From positions 124,001 to 188,000 of the forward strand of contig NZ_RHNY01000002.1 of the NCBI RefSeq assembly GCF_003946345.1: a stretch of 64,000 nucleotides of DNA, in the 5' to 3' direction. The notes under the pieces are model-generated. The model worked only from the letters and a program-made list of their open reading frames with translations. It did not search any database and had not been told where the DNA came from. The DNA is from Levilactobacillus tongjiangensis. Lineage in GTDB: Bacteria; Bacillota; Bacilli; Lactobacillales; Lactobacillaceae. Shown here in pieces: positions 35,539 through 45,007 of this stretch. The position numbers and the translations under genes are program-made. Positions within the stretch are counted from its first letter, which is position 1. The number at the start of each line of letters is the position of its first letter.

Positions 35539-35707
35539 ACCCCATCTACTTCCCATACCAGCTCTCAGAATCATGACGACCACTCTATAAAACCAACCTC
35601 TTAAGATTTCATCAAGGATGACCAAATCAAAAATAATTTTATAAGGCAATCCGCTTCGAACCGCCAAGAACCCGTATCACCAATCTCGTACCCGAAAGGA
35701 CACCTCT

Positions 35708-36529
35708 ATGCCGCAATTGATCGATCGAATTCATCAAGTTGAACTGGGTAATCTGGAACAGTTTATTCAGCTCTGTGACGAACTACATCTGCCTTACTTT
35801 TTAATGGGCGGTTCACTTCTGGGCGCTATTCGCCACCAGGGGTTCATTCCCTGGGATGACGATGTGGACGTTGGCCTGCTGCGCGCCGATTACGACCGGC
35901 TCTTGGCAGCTGCGCCAGCCGCCTTGGCTGGAACCCACTATTTTCTCCAGACACCCGCGAGTGATGAGAATTACGCCCTCAGCTATGCTAAGTTGCTAGA
36001 CCGTAACACTTACATCGAAGAGAAAAATAATGTCAATAACGCCCGCAAAGGCATCTTCATTGACATCTTCCCTTTGGACCGGATTCCAGACGACCTCGCT
36101 GACCAGCGCGAACAACTCACTAAATTTCAAATTTTAAATACGCGGTTACTGTTCCAACTGCGCTATCACCTGGTCGACAATCCCTTACGTAAATTACAGA
36201 ATCCACTTAACGCGGACCAATTGGCTGAGGCCCAGTCGCTCAAGGCCGAACGGCAAGCCGTTATGACACAGTATCAAGCACAATCACAACTGACCCAGGT
36301 TAAGAATTTGGCCTCTCAGTACAGCTATACCAAAGAGGTACTCACCGTTGCGGAGGTCACCAACCTAACCGCCGTTCCGTTTGAGCATTTGACGGTTCAG
36401 GTGCCGGCTGACTATGCTAACATTTTGACGCGTATGTATGGCGATTACCTGCAACTTCCACCTGAAAACCAACGAACCGAAAAACACTTGGATCGGGTCA
36501 TCATGGACAATCAGGTATTCACTGATTAA
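35708..36529 (+). CDS. LicD-family phosphotransferase
   Basis: The 273-residue protein has the LicD nucleotidyltransferase-like core: FLMGGSLLGAIRHQGFIPWD with DDDVDVG (metal-binding aspartates) and GIFIDIFPLDRIP. LicD enzymes move phosphocholine or similar phospho-groups to wall polysaccharides or teichoic acids; the donor here is not known. AAAGGA precedes the ATG. It is 27 bp upstream of the polyphosphate genes and in the same direction, so probably co-transcribed, which is an unusual pairing. No signal peptide; it acts in the cytosol on nascent polymer. Confidence 0.85.
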   Translation: MPQLIDRIHQVELGNLEQFIQLCDELHLPYFLMGGSLLGAIRHQGFIPWDDDVDVGLLRADYDRLLAAAPAALAGTHYFLQTPASDENYALSYAKLLDRNTYIEEKNNVNNARKGIFIDIFPLDRIPDDLADQREQLTKFQILNTRLLFQLRYHLVDNPLRKLQNPLNADQLAEAQSLKAERQAVMTQYQAQSQLTQVKNLASQYSYTKEVLTVAEVTNLTAVPFEHLTVQVPADYANILTRMYGDYLQLPPENQRTEKHLDRVIMDNQVFTD

Positions 36530-36556
36530 AAACTAACTCAGAAAGTAGATGATTTT

Positions 36557-38086
36557 ATGGCTGACGATTATTTTGGCGCAATGCTTGTAAATGTTTCTAG
36601 TCTCGAACTGTCGATCGTGAACTTAAAGACCGGCACCCAAACGGAACGGGTCAAGTCGACTGTCGCTATTGGGGAAAATATTTACAACCATGAAGAAATC
36701 AACTTTAAAAACGTGGCGGACGCCGCCGAGGCCTTACGAGGCTTCATGCAAGTCATTAAGGACTACGGCGTCACCCACTATGAACTGTGGGGCTCGCAAG
36801 CCCTCTCTTCAGCACCCAATGCTGAGTTCATTCGTGATCAACTCTTCGTCCGGACTGGTCTCCACATCAAATGGCTATCACTCGGACAGGAGTCCTTCGT
36901 CCGTAATGAAGCGATTGCCCTGCACTTTGATCAATATCACGACTTAGTCAAAGACCACGCTGCAATTATTGGGATGAACTCTGGTAGCACCACACTGTCC
37001 TTCTTCGCCGACGATGCCCTAGTTGCTTCACACAACATGAAGCTTGGACCAGTTCGAATCAAAGAAGTGCTCCAAACCTTACGGGCCACTGCACCTAACC
37101 CTGTCGATGTCCTGGACGACTACATTAATAGCAAGGTCGATGACTTTTATCGCTTCTTGCCAGACAATCTGCAAACAACACCCAACGAGGTCATTTTGAT
37201 TGGCGCCGCCCCGCTCAATACCTACTTTATCCCCCGGGGACAGGTCAGTTACACGCTGACGCTCAAGGAATTTTCCAAGTTTGCTCACGAGGTATCCGGG
37301 GCCTCCAATCAATTCTTAATGGAACGGCTCCACCTTAGTGAAGAAAACGTTGAGATCATTCTCCCAGTAGTTCTCTTGATTAAGAAACTCCTAACCGTGG
37401 TTCATGCAAAAGAGCTCCACCTAGTCAACCTGAACGTGCTGGAGGGGTTAACTACTGACCGGGCGATTGCGGCTGGCTACCACAAATATCACTTTGAAAA
37501 CCAAATTCTGGCGGCGGCTGACGATCTCGCCCGACGTTACCGAGTCGAACCCAAACATATGGAACTCGTTCGGCGCTTTGCCTTGCACCTCTTCGATCAA
37601 CTGCGACCACTGCATCATCTCACTACTCGCGATCGACTGCTGCTCCAGGTTGCCAGCATTGTCCACGATATTGGCGGGTTCATTGACACCCATGAGCATT
37701 ATTTTCACTCAGACTACGTCCTTAAACAATCGGAAATGTTGGGGCTTTCCGCCGAAGAAATTCAAATCATCGCAGCGGTATCCCGCTATCACAGTACCCG
37801 CACACCGGGTGAGGACCTCGCCCACTTCCGCTTGTTGAGTCCAGAAAAACGACTGACCGTGGCCAAGCTGTCCGCCATGTTGCGGTTGGCCGATGCGCTA
37901 GATGATGCGCACCAACAAACCATTCAAAAAATTTCAGTTTCCCTGCGAACCAATAAGGTCATCATCACCGTCTACAGCGATGACGAACTTTCCCTAATCC
38001 GGTGGGCCTTTAATTTCAAGGCCGAATTCTTTACGGACGTCTTTGGCTTACAGCCCGTCTTAAAACAAAGGAGGTTACACAAATGA
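36557..38086 (+). CDS. Ppx/GppA-family phosphatase with HD domain
   Basis: The 509-residue protein has an N-terminal ASKHA fold like Ppx/GppA (about 1-300; GMNSGSTTLSFF for the phosphate loop), then an HD-type domain with VASIVHDIGGFIDTHEHYFHSDYV (His-Asp pair). Compared with the downstream Ppx, its first motif (LVNVSSLELSIV) lacks the usual DIGSNS-like residues, so it may have lost or changed catalysis. It may act on polyphosphate or pppGpp, or regulate the operon. It overlaps ppk by 4 nt (ATGA), so it is translationally coupled. Confidence 0.82.
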   Translation: MADDYFGAMLVNVSSLELSIVNLKTGTQTERVKSTVAIGENIYNHEEINFKNVADAAEALRGFMQVIKDYGVTHYELWGSQALSSAPNAEFIRDQLFVRTGLHIKWLSLGQESFVRNEAIALHFDQYHDLVKDHAAIIGMNSGSTTLSFFADDALVASHNMKLGPVRIKEVLQTLRATAPNPVDVLDDYINSKVDDFYRFLPDNLQTTPNEVILIGAAPLNTYFIPRGQVSYTLTLKEFSKFAHEVSGASNQFLMERLHLSEENVEIILPVVLLIKKLLTVVHAKELHLVNLNVLEGLTTDRAIAAGYHKYHFENQILAAADDLARRYRVEPKHMELVRRFALHLFDQLRPLHHLTTRDRLLLQVASIVHDIGGFIDTHEHYFHSDYVLKQSEMLGLSAEEIQIIAAVSRYHSTRTPGEDLAHFRLLSPEKRLTVAKLSAMLRLADALDDAHQQTIQKISVSLRTNKVIITVYSDDELSLIRWAFNFKAEFFTDVFGLQPVLKQRRLHK

Positions 38087-40248
38087 CGTTGGATTTTACA
38101 AAACCTAAGTACTACACCAATCGAGAACTCAGTTGGCTCGACTTTAATGATCGGGTCCTTGAAGAAGCTCGCGACAAAGCGAACCCCTTACTCGAACGGG
38201 TCCGATTCTTAGGGATTACACAGAGTAACGTTGATGAATTTTTCATGGTCCGCGTCGCCTCGCTGTCTAAGCTGGCCGCCGTTAACTACCCCAAGCCAGA
38301 CGCCTCCGGAATGACTGCTGAGGATCAATTACTAGCAGTCAACGCTAAGGCACACGACCAGGTGATCAAACAATACTCGACCCTCAATCGGATGCTGTTG
38401 CCCGCGCTAGCAAATTTGAACGTTCACTTATTAACGCCGGACAACTTATCCGCTCAGCAATCCCACTTCATTGAAAAATACTTCAACGATGAAATTTCAC
38501 CAGCACTGACGCCCATGGCGGTCGACAGCTCCCGGCCCTTCCCGTTCATTGGCAATAACACCTTAAATATCGCCATGCGCCTTTTCAAAAACGGTGACAA
38601 GAAAGACCGACGCTTTGCAACGGTTCAAGTGCCAGAAATCTTCCCCCGTACCGTCCGGCTCCCTGGTGCTGACAATGATTTCATCCTATTAGAAGACATT
38701 ATCAAAACCTTCATCGGAAACCTCTTCATTGGCTATAAAGTCAAGGAAGCTGCCAATTATCGGGTAATCCGGGATATGGACTTGGACGTGGCCGAAGAGG
38801 ATACGTCCGACCTGTTAAAGGAAGTTGAACATCAACTCAAGAAGCGTGAGCATGGGAGTGCTGTTCGGTTGGAAGTCGAATCTGGTATCAGCCAGTCCCT
38901 GCGGAAACGCCTAACCGCTGCCATCAAGATCGACGACTATGCCGTCTACGAAATTGGTGGTCCTATCGATTTAACTTTTCTCAGCAAGCTCACCAAGCAG
39001 ATCAGTGGTCATGCTGAAGAAAGCTACCCCGCCTTTAAGTCGGCTGAGGTTCCTGGCCTCCAACACGATGACGACATTTTCAAGACTATTCGGCAACACG
39101 ATGTCCTGGTTCATCACCCATTTGACTCCTTCTCGGCCGTAACGGAACTGATTCGCCAAGCTGCCTGTGACGACGGTGTTCTGGCCATTAAAATGACCCT
39201 GTACCGGGTTTCGGCTAACTCACCAATTATTAAATACCTCGGGAGTGCCGCTCAAAATGGCAAACAGGTCACCGTTCTAGTCGAAGTCAAGGCACGTTTC
39301 GATGAAGAGAATAACGTCCACTGGGCCCAACAACTGGAAAAGATGGGCTGTCACGTTATCTACGGGCTAATCGGGTTGAAGACCCACTGTAAGTTGGCCT
39401 TGATCGTTCGGCGGGAACCTGATGGAATTCGACGTTACATGCACATGGGTACTGGGAACTATAACGACGTTACCGCCCACTTCTATACTGACTTAGGCCT
39501 CATGACCACCAACACTGATATGGGAATCGACGCCTCCAACATTTTCAACATGTTATCTGGCTATTCGGAACCCCCTTACTTCCATCAACTTCACATGTCA
39601 CCTGATGGAATTCGCGACTTCATCGTATCTAAAATCGATCAGGAAATTGCCAACGTCAAGGGTGGGCAACCGGCCTGGATTGAAATGAAGATGAACTCTC
39701 TCTCTGATTCCGCCATGATTGCCAAGCTCTATGAGGCCTCCAATGCGGGCGTCCAAATCAAGCTCATCGTCCGAGGTATCTGCTGTCTGAACGTGGGCAT
39801 CCCCGAGTTGAGTGAACATATTGAAGTCCACTCCATTGTCGGTCGCTTCCTAGAACACAGCCGGATTTATGGCTTTGCTAACGCTGGCGATCCCCAAGTT
39901 TACCTGTCCAGTGCCGACCTCATGACACGAAACCTCAATCGGCGGGTGGAACTACTCTTCCCAATTTTAAAGGATGACCTGCGGCAACGGGTCTTTGACA
40001 TTTTCTCAACGCTCTGGCATGATAACGTCAAGACACGTGTCCTGACGCCTGACCGAACGTTCACCCGGGTGGACCGGCGGGGTCTAGAACCACTGGATGC
40101 GCAAGAAGAATTCATGCAGCAAGCTGAGCAAAAAACAGCCGCGAACACGACCCGGCAACCTAAAGAAACGAACGCGCCGCGCCAGTTCAAGCCAATGCTC
40201 AGTCCCAAGAACCAACCCAAATCCCCCATTGATCGGAGTATTGAATAA
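38083..40248 (+). CDS. ppk: Polyphosphate kinase 1
   Basis: The 721-residue length is typical of PPK1. It begins YYTNRELSWLDFNDRVLEEA (PPK N domain). The catalytic region has RRYMHMGTGNYND with the phospho-accepting His, and LEHSRIYGF with the second conserved His. It reversibly makes inorganic polyphosphate from ATP. AAAGGAGG lies 9 nt ahead of the ATG. It sits between two Ppx/GppA homologues, so synthesis and breakdown of polyphosphate are in one operon. Tail residues about 670-721 are Pro/Lys/Gln-rich and likely disordered. Confidence 0.96.
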   Translation: MTLDFTKPKYYTNRELSWLDFNDRVLEEARDKANPLLERVRFLGITQSNVDEFFMVRVASLSKLAAVNYPKPDASGMTAEDQLLAVNAKAHDQVIKQYSTLNRMLLPALANLNVHLLTPDNLSAQQSHFIEKYFNDEISPALTPMAVDSSRPFPFIGNNTLNIAMRLFKNGDKKDRRFATVQVPEIFPRTVRLPGADNDFILLEDIIKTFIGNLFIGYKVKEAANYRVIRDMDLDVAEEDTSDLLKEVEHQLKKREHGSAVRLEVESGISQSLRKRLTAAIKIDDYAVYEIGGPIDLTFLSKLTKQISGHAEESYPAFKSAEVPGLQHDDDIFKTIRQHDVLVHHPFDSFSAVTELIRQAACDDGVLAIKMTLYRVSANSPIIKYLGSAAQNGKQVTVLVEVKARFDEENNVHWAQQLEKMGCHVIYGLIGLKTHCKLALIVRREPDGIRRYMHMGTGNYNDVTAHFYTDLGLMTTNTDMGIDASNIFNMLSGYSEPPYFHQLHMSPDGIRDFIVSKIDQEIANVKGGQPAWIEMKMNSLSDSAMIAKLYEASNAGVQIKLIVRGICCLNVGIPELSEHIEVHSIVGRFLEHSRIYGFANAGDPQVYLSSADLMTRNLNRRVELLFPILKDDLRQRVFDIFSTLWHDNVKTRVLTPDRTFTRVDRRGLEPLDAQEEFMQQAEQKTAANTTRQPKETNAPRQFKPMLSPKNQPKSPIDRSIE

Positions 40249-41184
40249 ATGGAAAATTTAGTCGTTATTGACTTAGGCTCCAACTCGGTTCGTATGACCA
40301 TTAGTGAAATTGATGAAGCCGGTACCCCCAATACCGTCAACCAAGTCAAACGCTACGTCCGCCTCTCAGAAAACATGGGGGCCGAACAAGTCTTACAACC
40401 CGAAGCTATCGACCGAACACTTGAAGCTTTACGTGAATTTAAAAAAATCTACACTGAATTAGACGCGCCCCAAATCAAGGCGGTTGCCACGGCAGCCGTT
40501 CGCCAGGCCAGCAATCAAAAACAATTTTTGAAACTGGTCAAAGATGAACTTGATCTCACGTTCGACGTCATCTCTGGGACCACCGAGGCCCGCTATGACT
40601 ACCTAGGGGTCGTGCATACGCTGTCAATCATCAACGGCTTGCTAGTCGACACTGGTGGTGCTTCTTCTGAACTCATTCTGGTTCAAAACAGACAGATGAA
40701 ACACGTTGTCTCAATTCCACTGGGTTCGGTGACCCTGTCACAGGCCTACCTGGAAAGCGACAAGGTCCAGGCTGACTCGCTGTTTTCAGCGATGACTTTC
40801 GTGAACAACGTCTTCAACGATGTCTGGTGGTTGAACGAGGCGAAGAACCTCCCCGTCATTGGATTAGGTGGCGCCAACCGGACGTTAGCCAAGATCAACC
40901 GGCGAAATAAAAACTTCCTGAATTTTGAAGATGTTCACGGATATAAACTCGGTGCCGATGACGTGTACGCTACCCTCACCCAACTACTCGGTCTCAACCT
41001 AGCCGAACGGAAGAAGGTCCCTGGGCTCTCCAAGGACCGGGCCGACATCATTATTGGCGGGTTGATTCCCGTAGCCCTACTGATGCGGTTGCTAGACTCA
41101 CAACAGATTACTTTCTCCAATGCCGGTCTGCGTGACGGTATTTTATTTGAACGCATTGAACAGATTAAATCAGCGATTGATTAG
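40249..41184 (+). CDS. ppx: Exopolyphosphatase / GppA-type phosphatase
   Basis: The 311-residue protein starts with IDLGSNSVRMTISEI (phosphate loop 1). It has ATAAVRQASN (conserved Ala/Arg) and LLVDTGGASSEL (loop 2, DTGG), with IGLGGANRT later: the complete two-domain Ppx/GppA core without a C-terminal helical extension. It should remove terminal phosphate from polyphosphate. The ATG follows the ppk stop with no gap, with GGAG about 11 nt upstream inside ppk. Last gene of the operon. Confidence 0.92.
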   Translation: MENLVVIDLGSNSVRMTISEIDEAGTPNTVNQVKRYVRLSENMGAEQVLQPEAIDRTLEALREFKKIYTELDAPQIKAVATAAVRQASNQKQFLKLVKDELDLTFDVISGTTEARYDYLGVVHTLSIINGLLVDTGGASSELILVQNRQMKHVVSIPLGSVTLSQAYLESDKVQADSLFSAMTFVNNVFNDVWWLNEAKNLPVIGLGGANRTLAKINRRNKNFLNFEDVHGYKLGADDVYATLTQLLGLNLAERKKVPGLSKDRADIIIGGLIPVALLMRLLDSQQITFSNAGLRDGILFERIEQIKSAID

Positions 41185-41208
41185 TTGTCCATTAATACAC
41201 GTCTAAAT

Positions 41209-41240
41209 TAGGCTGAAGACCACATGTGGTCTTCAGCCTA
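41209..41240. terminator. Perfect palindrome after the polyphosphate operon
   Basis: TAGGCTGAAGACCAC pairs with GTGGTCTTCAGCCTA with almost no loop. It lacks a T-run, so it may be a terminator with a weak tail or an mRNA-stabilising hairpin. Confidence 0.5.
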
Positions 41241-41540
41241 TGTGGTACTCCGTTACCGATTACTCGTGTGACCGACATGAATAGCTCAACTACCCCCCAA
41301 TCAGGGACTAGATTTTTATGGCTCTTTGTTTTGTCAACTGGCATTGATGAAGGAAACTTAAGAGGTCCAATTCACTTTTGAATTGGACCTCTTTTATGTA
41401 TTCTAATCTTGAACGCGATTTGAATTCGGCAACTAACGTTTATCCAATTTCGATAGCCCAAACGGTGCGCATTATTTGCTCTCCCTTACGATTGACGCCT
41501 TCTGTATGGGATTGTTGGAAACAAGTTTATGATTACAAGC
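41241..41540. other. Gene-free stretch between operons
   Basis: It contains one terminator-like hairpin (separate entry). A minus-strand TTGACA near 41333-41338 has no good -10. The open frame from 41378 begins inside that hairpin without a ribosome site and is not taken as a gene. Confidence 0.4.
41360..41396. terminator. Intrinsic terminator, bidirectional
   Basis: AAGAGGTCCAATTCA pairs with TGAATTGGACCTCTT around CTTT, followed by TT on the plus strand. It is a likely final terminator of the polyphosphate operon. Confidence 0.8.
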
Positions 41541-41591
41541 AAAAAAAGATGATGAGCACCAATACTCACCACCCTCTGAGTTATCATCTAA
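41541..41591 (-). terminator. Terminator of the heme-uptake operon
   Basis: On the minus strand AGATGAT and ATCATCT arms with a long loop containing further pairs, followed by TTTTTTT. Confidence 0.65.
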
Positions 41592-41636
41592 AATCATTTG
41601 CTAAATATCTGCTATTTCAAACTCAGTAGCTTGGGG

Positions 41637-42395
41637 TCACTCTGGTAATTGCACAATATAGGGACCCAATTTTGGGACCTCAACGATTTCTACTGCCGTC
41701 TTAAACGTTTGCGCCAACAACGGCGCCGTTCTTAATTCAGCTGGCGTCCCGCACTTAATCAACTGACCGTCCTGCAATAGCCACAGCCAATCACTGATCC
41801 GGAAGGCCTGGTTAATATCGTGAAGTACCTGAATGACTGTCATCCCCCGCGAAGCCAATTCTCGGAGCTGAGCCATCAACGCTTGTTGATAGTGCACATC
41901 CAAGTAAGTCGTCGGCTCATCCAAGAGGAGTACCCGCGGTTCCTGGGCTAACGCAGCGGCTAACCAAACCCGCTGCTGTTGCCCCCCCGAGAGGTTCTGA
42001 ATCAAGTCGTCCGCCAGGTTGGTGAGTCCATTGACTTCAAGATACGGGTCCACTTCTGCGGGGGGTACCTGAGACAATAAACCGTGATAGGGTAATCGGC
42101 CAGTTGCCACCACTTCACGGACCGTTAATTCATCAAATAATTCATGCTGCTGAGTCACTAGCGCCACTTGCTGGGCAAATTGGCGATCAGATAAGTCGTA
42201 ACTATCCTTACCGCCTACCAACACCTTGCCTTGCTGGGGTTGTAACCGCCGAGCCAAAACGTTGAGTAACGTCGACTTCCCCGCACCGTTAGGTCCAATG
42301 ATCGTTGTGACCTGGCCCTCAGGAAAATGGCCAGATAGATCCACCAAGCCCGTTGATTGCTGGGGGTATTGGTAACTAATGTGTTGACATTCCAT
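41637..42395 (-). CDS. Heme/iron ABC importer, ATPase subunit
   Basis: The 252-residue protein has Walker A GPNGAGKSTLL, Q-loop VTQQHELFDE, signature LSGGQQQRVWLA, Walker B VLLLDEPTTYLD and H-loop VLHDINQA: a complete FecE/FhuC-type ATPase of the iron-complex importer family. It overlaps the permease gene by 20 nt, and the gene order permease-then-ATPase plus the adjacent NEAT proteins point to heme as substrate. Cytosolic face of the membrane. Last gene of the operon. Confidence 0.9.
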   Translation of the reverse strand: MECQHISYQYPQQSTGLVDLSGHFPEGQVTTIIGPNGAGKSTLLNVLARRLQPQQGKVLVGGKDSYDLSDRQFAQQVALVTQQHELFDELTVREVVATGRLPYHGLLSQVPPAEVDPYLEVNGLTNLADDLIQNLSGGQQQRVWLAAALAQEPRVLLLDEPTTYLDVHYQQALMAQLRELASRGMTVIQVLHDINQAFRISDWLWLLQDGQLIKCGTPAELRTAPLLAQTFKTAVEIVEVPKLGPYIVQLPE

Positions 42396-43344
42396 GTAGA
42401 ACTCGCCCCCGTTGTAAGAGAATAATCACAAACGGTCCACCAATGATGGCCATCATCGTTGCCGCAGAAATCTCACTAGGCACAATCACCGTCCGACCCA
42501 GCGTATCCGCAGCTAACATCAACCAAGCACCAGCCAACATCGAAAATGGCAGAAGCGTTTGGTAATCATGTCCCACGAGACGCCGTGCGACGTTGGGGAC
42601 CACGATTCCGACAAAGGGAATGGTCCCCACGATGGCCGTCACACTGGTCGCTAAGTAGGTGGCTAACAGCAGTAGGCTCCATCGAAGAACGCTAACGGGA
42701 ATACCAACGTTTCTAAGGGCATCATCGGGTAATTTAAGGTAATTAGCCCAGGGTGCTAGTATCAGTGCCACAAAGAGTCCTGAGACCCCTAGAATGAGCA
42801 GAATCGTCGTGTCAGCCCACGTCATGGCATTGAAGGTACTCTGACTGACCTGGGTGGCACCACTACTCAACAACTGCTGTAAGCCCACGAACGTGGCATC
42901 TAACGCCACCCCGACAATAATCAGGCGATACGGATTACTAAGAGCCTTACCGCTGGTTAAAATCATCAACGCTACCAAGCCACCCAGAATGGCCATCACC
43001 CAGGAACGCCCAGGTAACCAGGGAATCAGCATCGCCCCACCTAATTTGAAGAAGTCCGCTGCTGAGCTGATTCCTAAGATACTCGGGTCAGCAATGGGGT
43101 TGCGAAAAACTGCTTGAAAAAGGGCACCAGCAACTGCCAGGCTCCCCCCACAGATCAGACTGCTTAAGATCCGGGGAACCCGCAAGGAAAAGACCGTGGT
43201 AAAATCGCGACTGGCCGGCGCCCCCACAGTTCTTCCCAACTGGCCCAAACTGATCCAAGTGGTGCCCGCCATTAAAGCTACCAAGATGGTAATGCACAAC
43301 AGAATCAGAACCCCGCCATACCACCTACCTGCGTGTTTTTTCAT
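42376..43344 (-). CDS. Heme/iron ABC importer, FecCD-type permease
   Basis: The 322-residue protein has about ten helices and FecCD signatures: RVPRILSSLICGGSLAVAGA near the start, QAVFRNPIADPSILGISSAA, and GTIPFVGIVVPNVARRLVGH for the ATPase contact. One permease gene alone implies a homodimer. AAGGAGG precedes the ATG; nine upstream codons lack a ribosome site. It overlaps its neighbours on both sides by 4 and 20 nt, so the three importer genes are translationally coupled. Confidence 0.92.
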   Translation of the reverse strand: MKKHAGRWYGGVLILLCITILVALMAGTTWISLGQLGRTVGAPASRDFTTVFSLRVPRILSSLICGGSLAVAGALFQAVFRNPIADPSILGISSAADFFKLGGAMLIPWLPGRSWVMAILGGLVALMILTSGKALSNPYRLIIVGVALDATFVGLQQLLSSGATQVSQSTFNAMTWADTTILLILGVSGLFVALILAPWANYLKLPDDALRNVGIPVSVLRWSLLLLATYLATSVTAIVGTIPFVGIVVPNVARRLVGHDYQTLLPFSMLAGAWLMLAADTLGRTVIVPSEISAATMMAIIGGPFVIILLQRGRVLHGMSTH

Positions 43345-44234
43345 GTGGTTGCCTCCTTCGGATACAGCCACTGACTGACTTGATTCAAGGCTGCCACAAC
43401 GTTCATATTCGCCGTGGCATCAAACGTCGGTTCGTGTAAGTCATAGACGCGATGTTGTTTAACCGCCGCGGTCTTGGCCCACATACCATTTTGCTTGAAC
43501 TCCTGCTTAAACTGTTGGGTCACCATTGCTGGCATGGCGTGTTCCAACCGCAAGATCACCTGTGGATTGGCCTTTTGAATGGCTTCTTCGTTCGGTTGTA
43601 AGTATTCCTGTTTCGGCTGAGCAAACACATTTTGACCGCCAGCTAATTGCACTAAATCGCCTACATAGGAATGATTGGTCGCCACCATATAATTGGCACC
43701 GGGTAACCCCATCAAAACGAGTACCCGTGGCGCTTGCCGGTGCTTAGCCCGCCGTTGGGCCCGTTGCTTGGCCTGCTTGATCAGTCGCACCTGCTTGGCA
43801 GCGGCTGATTGTCGATCATATTTTTTCCCTAACCGTGTTAACGTCTTCTCAAGATTAGCAACGCTGGTGAGATCGAGAAAATGCGGCGTAACATGTTGTT
43901 CTTTAAAGGCTTTCCCAAACTGATCATCCAGTGTCGTCACCGAGTACACCGCCGTTGGTTTTAACGACGTGATTTTTTCTACACTAGGATTCATGGGATT
44001 CCCCACTCTAGTCACGTGTTGATACTGCTTCGGTAATTTATTTTGAGTCGTTGGTACCCCAACTAGTGGTAACTTCAGTTTATCTGCAATCTGAACGATA
44101 GCGTAGGTGGTGGCAACGATGCGTGGCTGAGCCTGCTTTTGCCGTTGCTTTTGCCACGCAATTCCACCGCCAACGATACCCAACACAACCAGAACAGCCA
44201 ACGTGATCAGTCCAATTTTTCGTGGATTTTGCAT
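43341..44234 (-). CDS. Heme-binding substrate protein of ABC importer (IsdE-like)
   Basis: The 297-residue protein has one N-terminal hydrophobic segment (about 7-27) but no lipobox Cys, so it may be held by an uncleaved helix instead of a lipid. The periplasmic-binding fold is shown by VATTYAIVQIADKLKLPLVG and GLPGANYMVATNHSYVGDLV. The Met in VGNPMNPSVEKI aligns with the axial Met of IsdE by position; this is inference. AGGAGG precedes the ATG. It starts 18 nt before the end of the upstream NEAT gene frame and overlaps the permease start by 4 nt. Confidence 0.85.
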   Translation of the reverse strand: MQNPRKIGLITLAVLVVLGIVGGGIAWQKQRQKQAQPRIVATTYAIVQIADKLKLPLVGVPTTQNKLPKQYQHVTRVGNPMNPSVEKITSLKPTAVYSVTTLDDQFGKAFKEQHVTPHFLDLTSVANLEKTLTRLGKKYDRQSAAAKQVRLIKQAKQRAQRRAKHRQAPRVLVLMGLPGANYMVATNHSYVGDLVQLAGGQNVFAQPKQEYLQPNEEAIQKANPQVILRLEHAMPAMVTQQFKQEFKQNGMWAKTAAVKQHRVYDLHEPTFDATANMNVVAALNQVSQWLYPKEATT

Positions 44235-44248
44235 ATGAGACCGACCTC

Positions 44249-45007
44249 CTAATGACGTCCGAAGTACCACCAGCTACCACCACCAACCAGGACAACGATT
44301 GCCACAATCCCACCAATCAGGCCACCCCAGTGAGTCTTTTGAGCGGGAACTTTAGCGGCGCTGTCCGCTTCCTGATTTTTGGCCTTAGAAGAAGTCCTGG
44401 ATCGATGACTGGCACTCGTGGTAGAACTAGTAGCGGCTTTAGAACTCGTTGCGGACGGTTTGGTGGTGCTGGCCGAACTAGCTGACGTCTTTTCTGATGC
44501 AGATGTTGAGTCCGCTTTGGTAGTTGCCGGCGCCGTCGTCGTTGTTTTAGCGGTCGACGTGTTGAGTGCCGGCAACCCCTTTGTTTGAAACTTAAACGAA
44601 ATATTGTGCTTAGCCTTATAAACTTTGGGCACATAGATCGATAGCTTCGCATTGATTCGGGACTTCAGACTCGTGGTCGTAAATGAATAGTAAAGATGGG
44701 AATTTCCAGCAGCGTCCTTTTTCTTCTGAACGTTCTGCGGGGCTTGTCCATTCACTGAGGTCACCGTGACCGGCCAACTGGTCAATTTTTTGGCCGTTTT
44801 GATGTCCATGGTTACAACGTACGCGTGGTTCTTAACCGCCACCTTGGCTGGGCGAACAAAATACCCACTCGCCATTGACGTTTGATTGGTACCGTACTTC
44901 AGTGCCGAATAGCTGATAGCTTGCGCGTGCGCAGTCGCTGGCTTAACCCAGTAAACGCCAATGCCAACCATCCAGAGAATCAGGAGCAAGTTTAGAAATT
45001 TACGCAT
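44249..45007 (-). CDS. NEAT-domain heme-relay protein with C-terminal membrane anchor (IsdC-like role)
   Basis: The 252-residue protein has a signal peptide (cut probably after AHAQA), one NEAT-like domain (about 32-150: SMASGYFVRPAKVAVKNHAY ... HLYYSFTTTSL ... ISFKFQTK), an Ala/Thr/Ser-rich stalk (about 150-215), and a C-terminal helix (GGLIGGIVAIVVLVGGGSWW). There is no LPxTG, so it stays in the membrane. The YxxxY heme motif is not clear; YVPKVY is nearest. It probably passes heme from the wall protein to the importer. GGGGAGG precedes the ATG; it overlaps the upstream gene by 8 nt. Confidence 0.82.
   Translation of the reverse strand: MRKFLNLLLILWMVGIGVYWVKPATAHAQAISYSALKYGTNQTSMASGYFVRPAKVAVKNHAYVVTMDIKTAKKLTSWPVTVTSVNGQAPQNVQKKKDAAGNSHLYYSFTTTSLKSRINAKLSIYVPKVYKAKHNISFKFQTKGLPALNTSTAKTTTTAPATTKADSTSASEKTSASSASTTKPSATSSKAATSSTTSASHRSRTSSKAKNQEADSAAKVPAQKTHWGGLIGGIVAIVVLVGGGSWWYFGRH

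Noticed and set aside
41378-41629. 83-codon plus-strand frame before the heme operon terminator
   Set aside because: It begins inside a terminator hairpin, has no Shine-Dalgarno and runs across another terminator.
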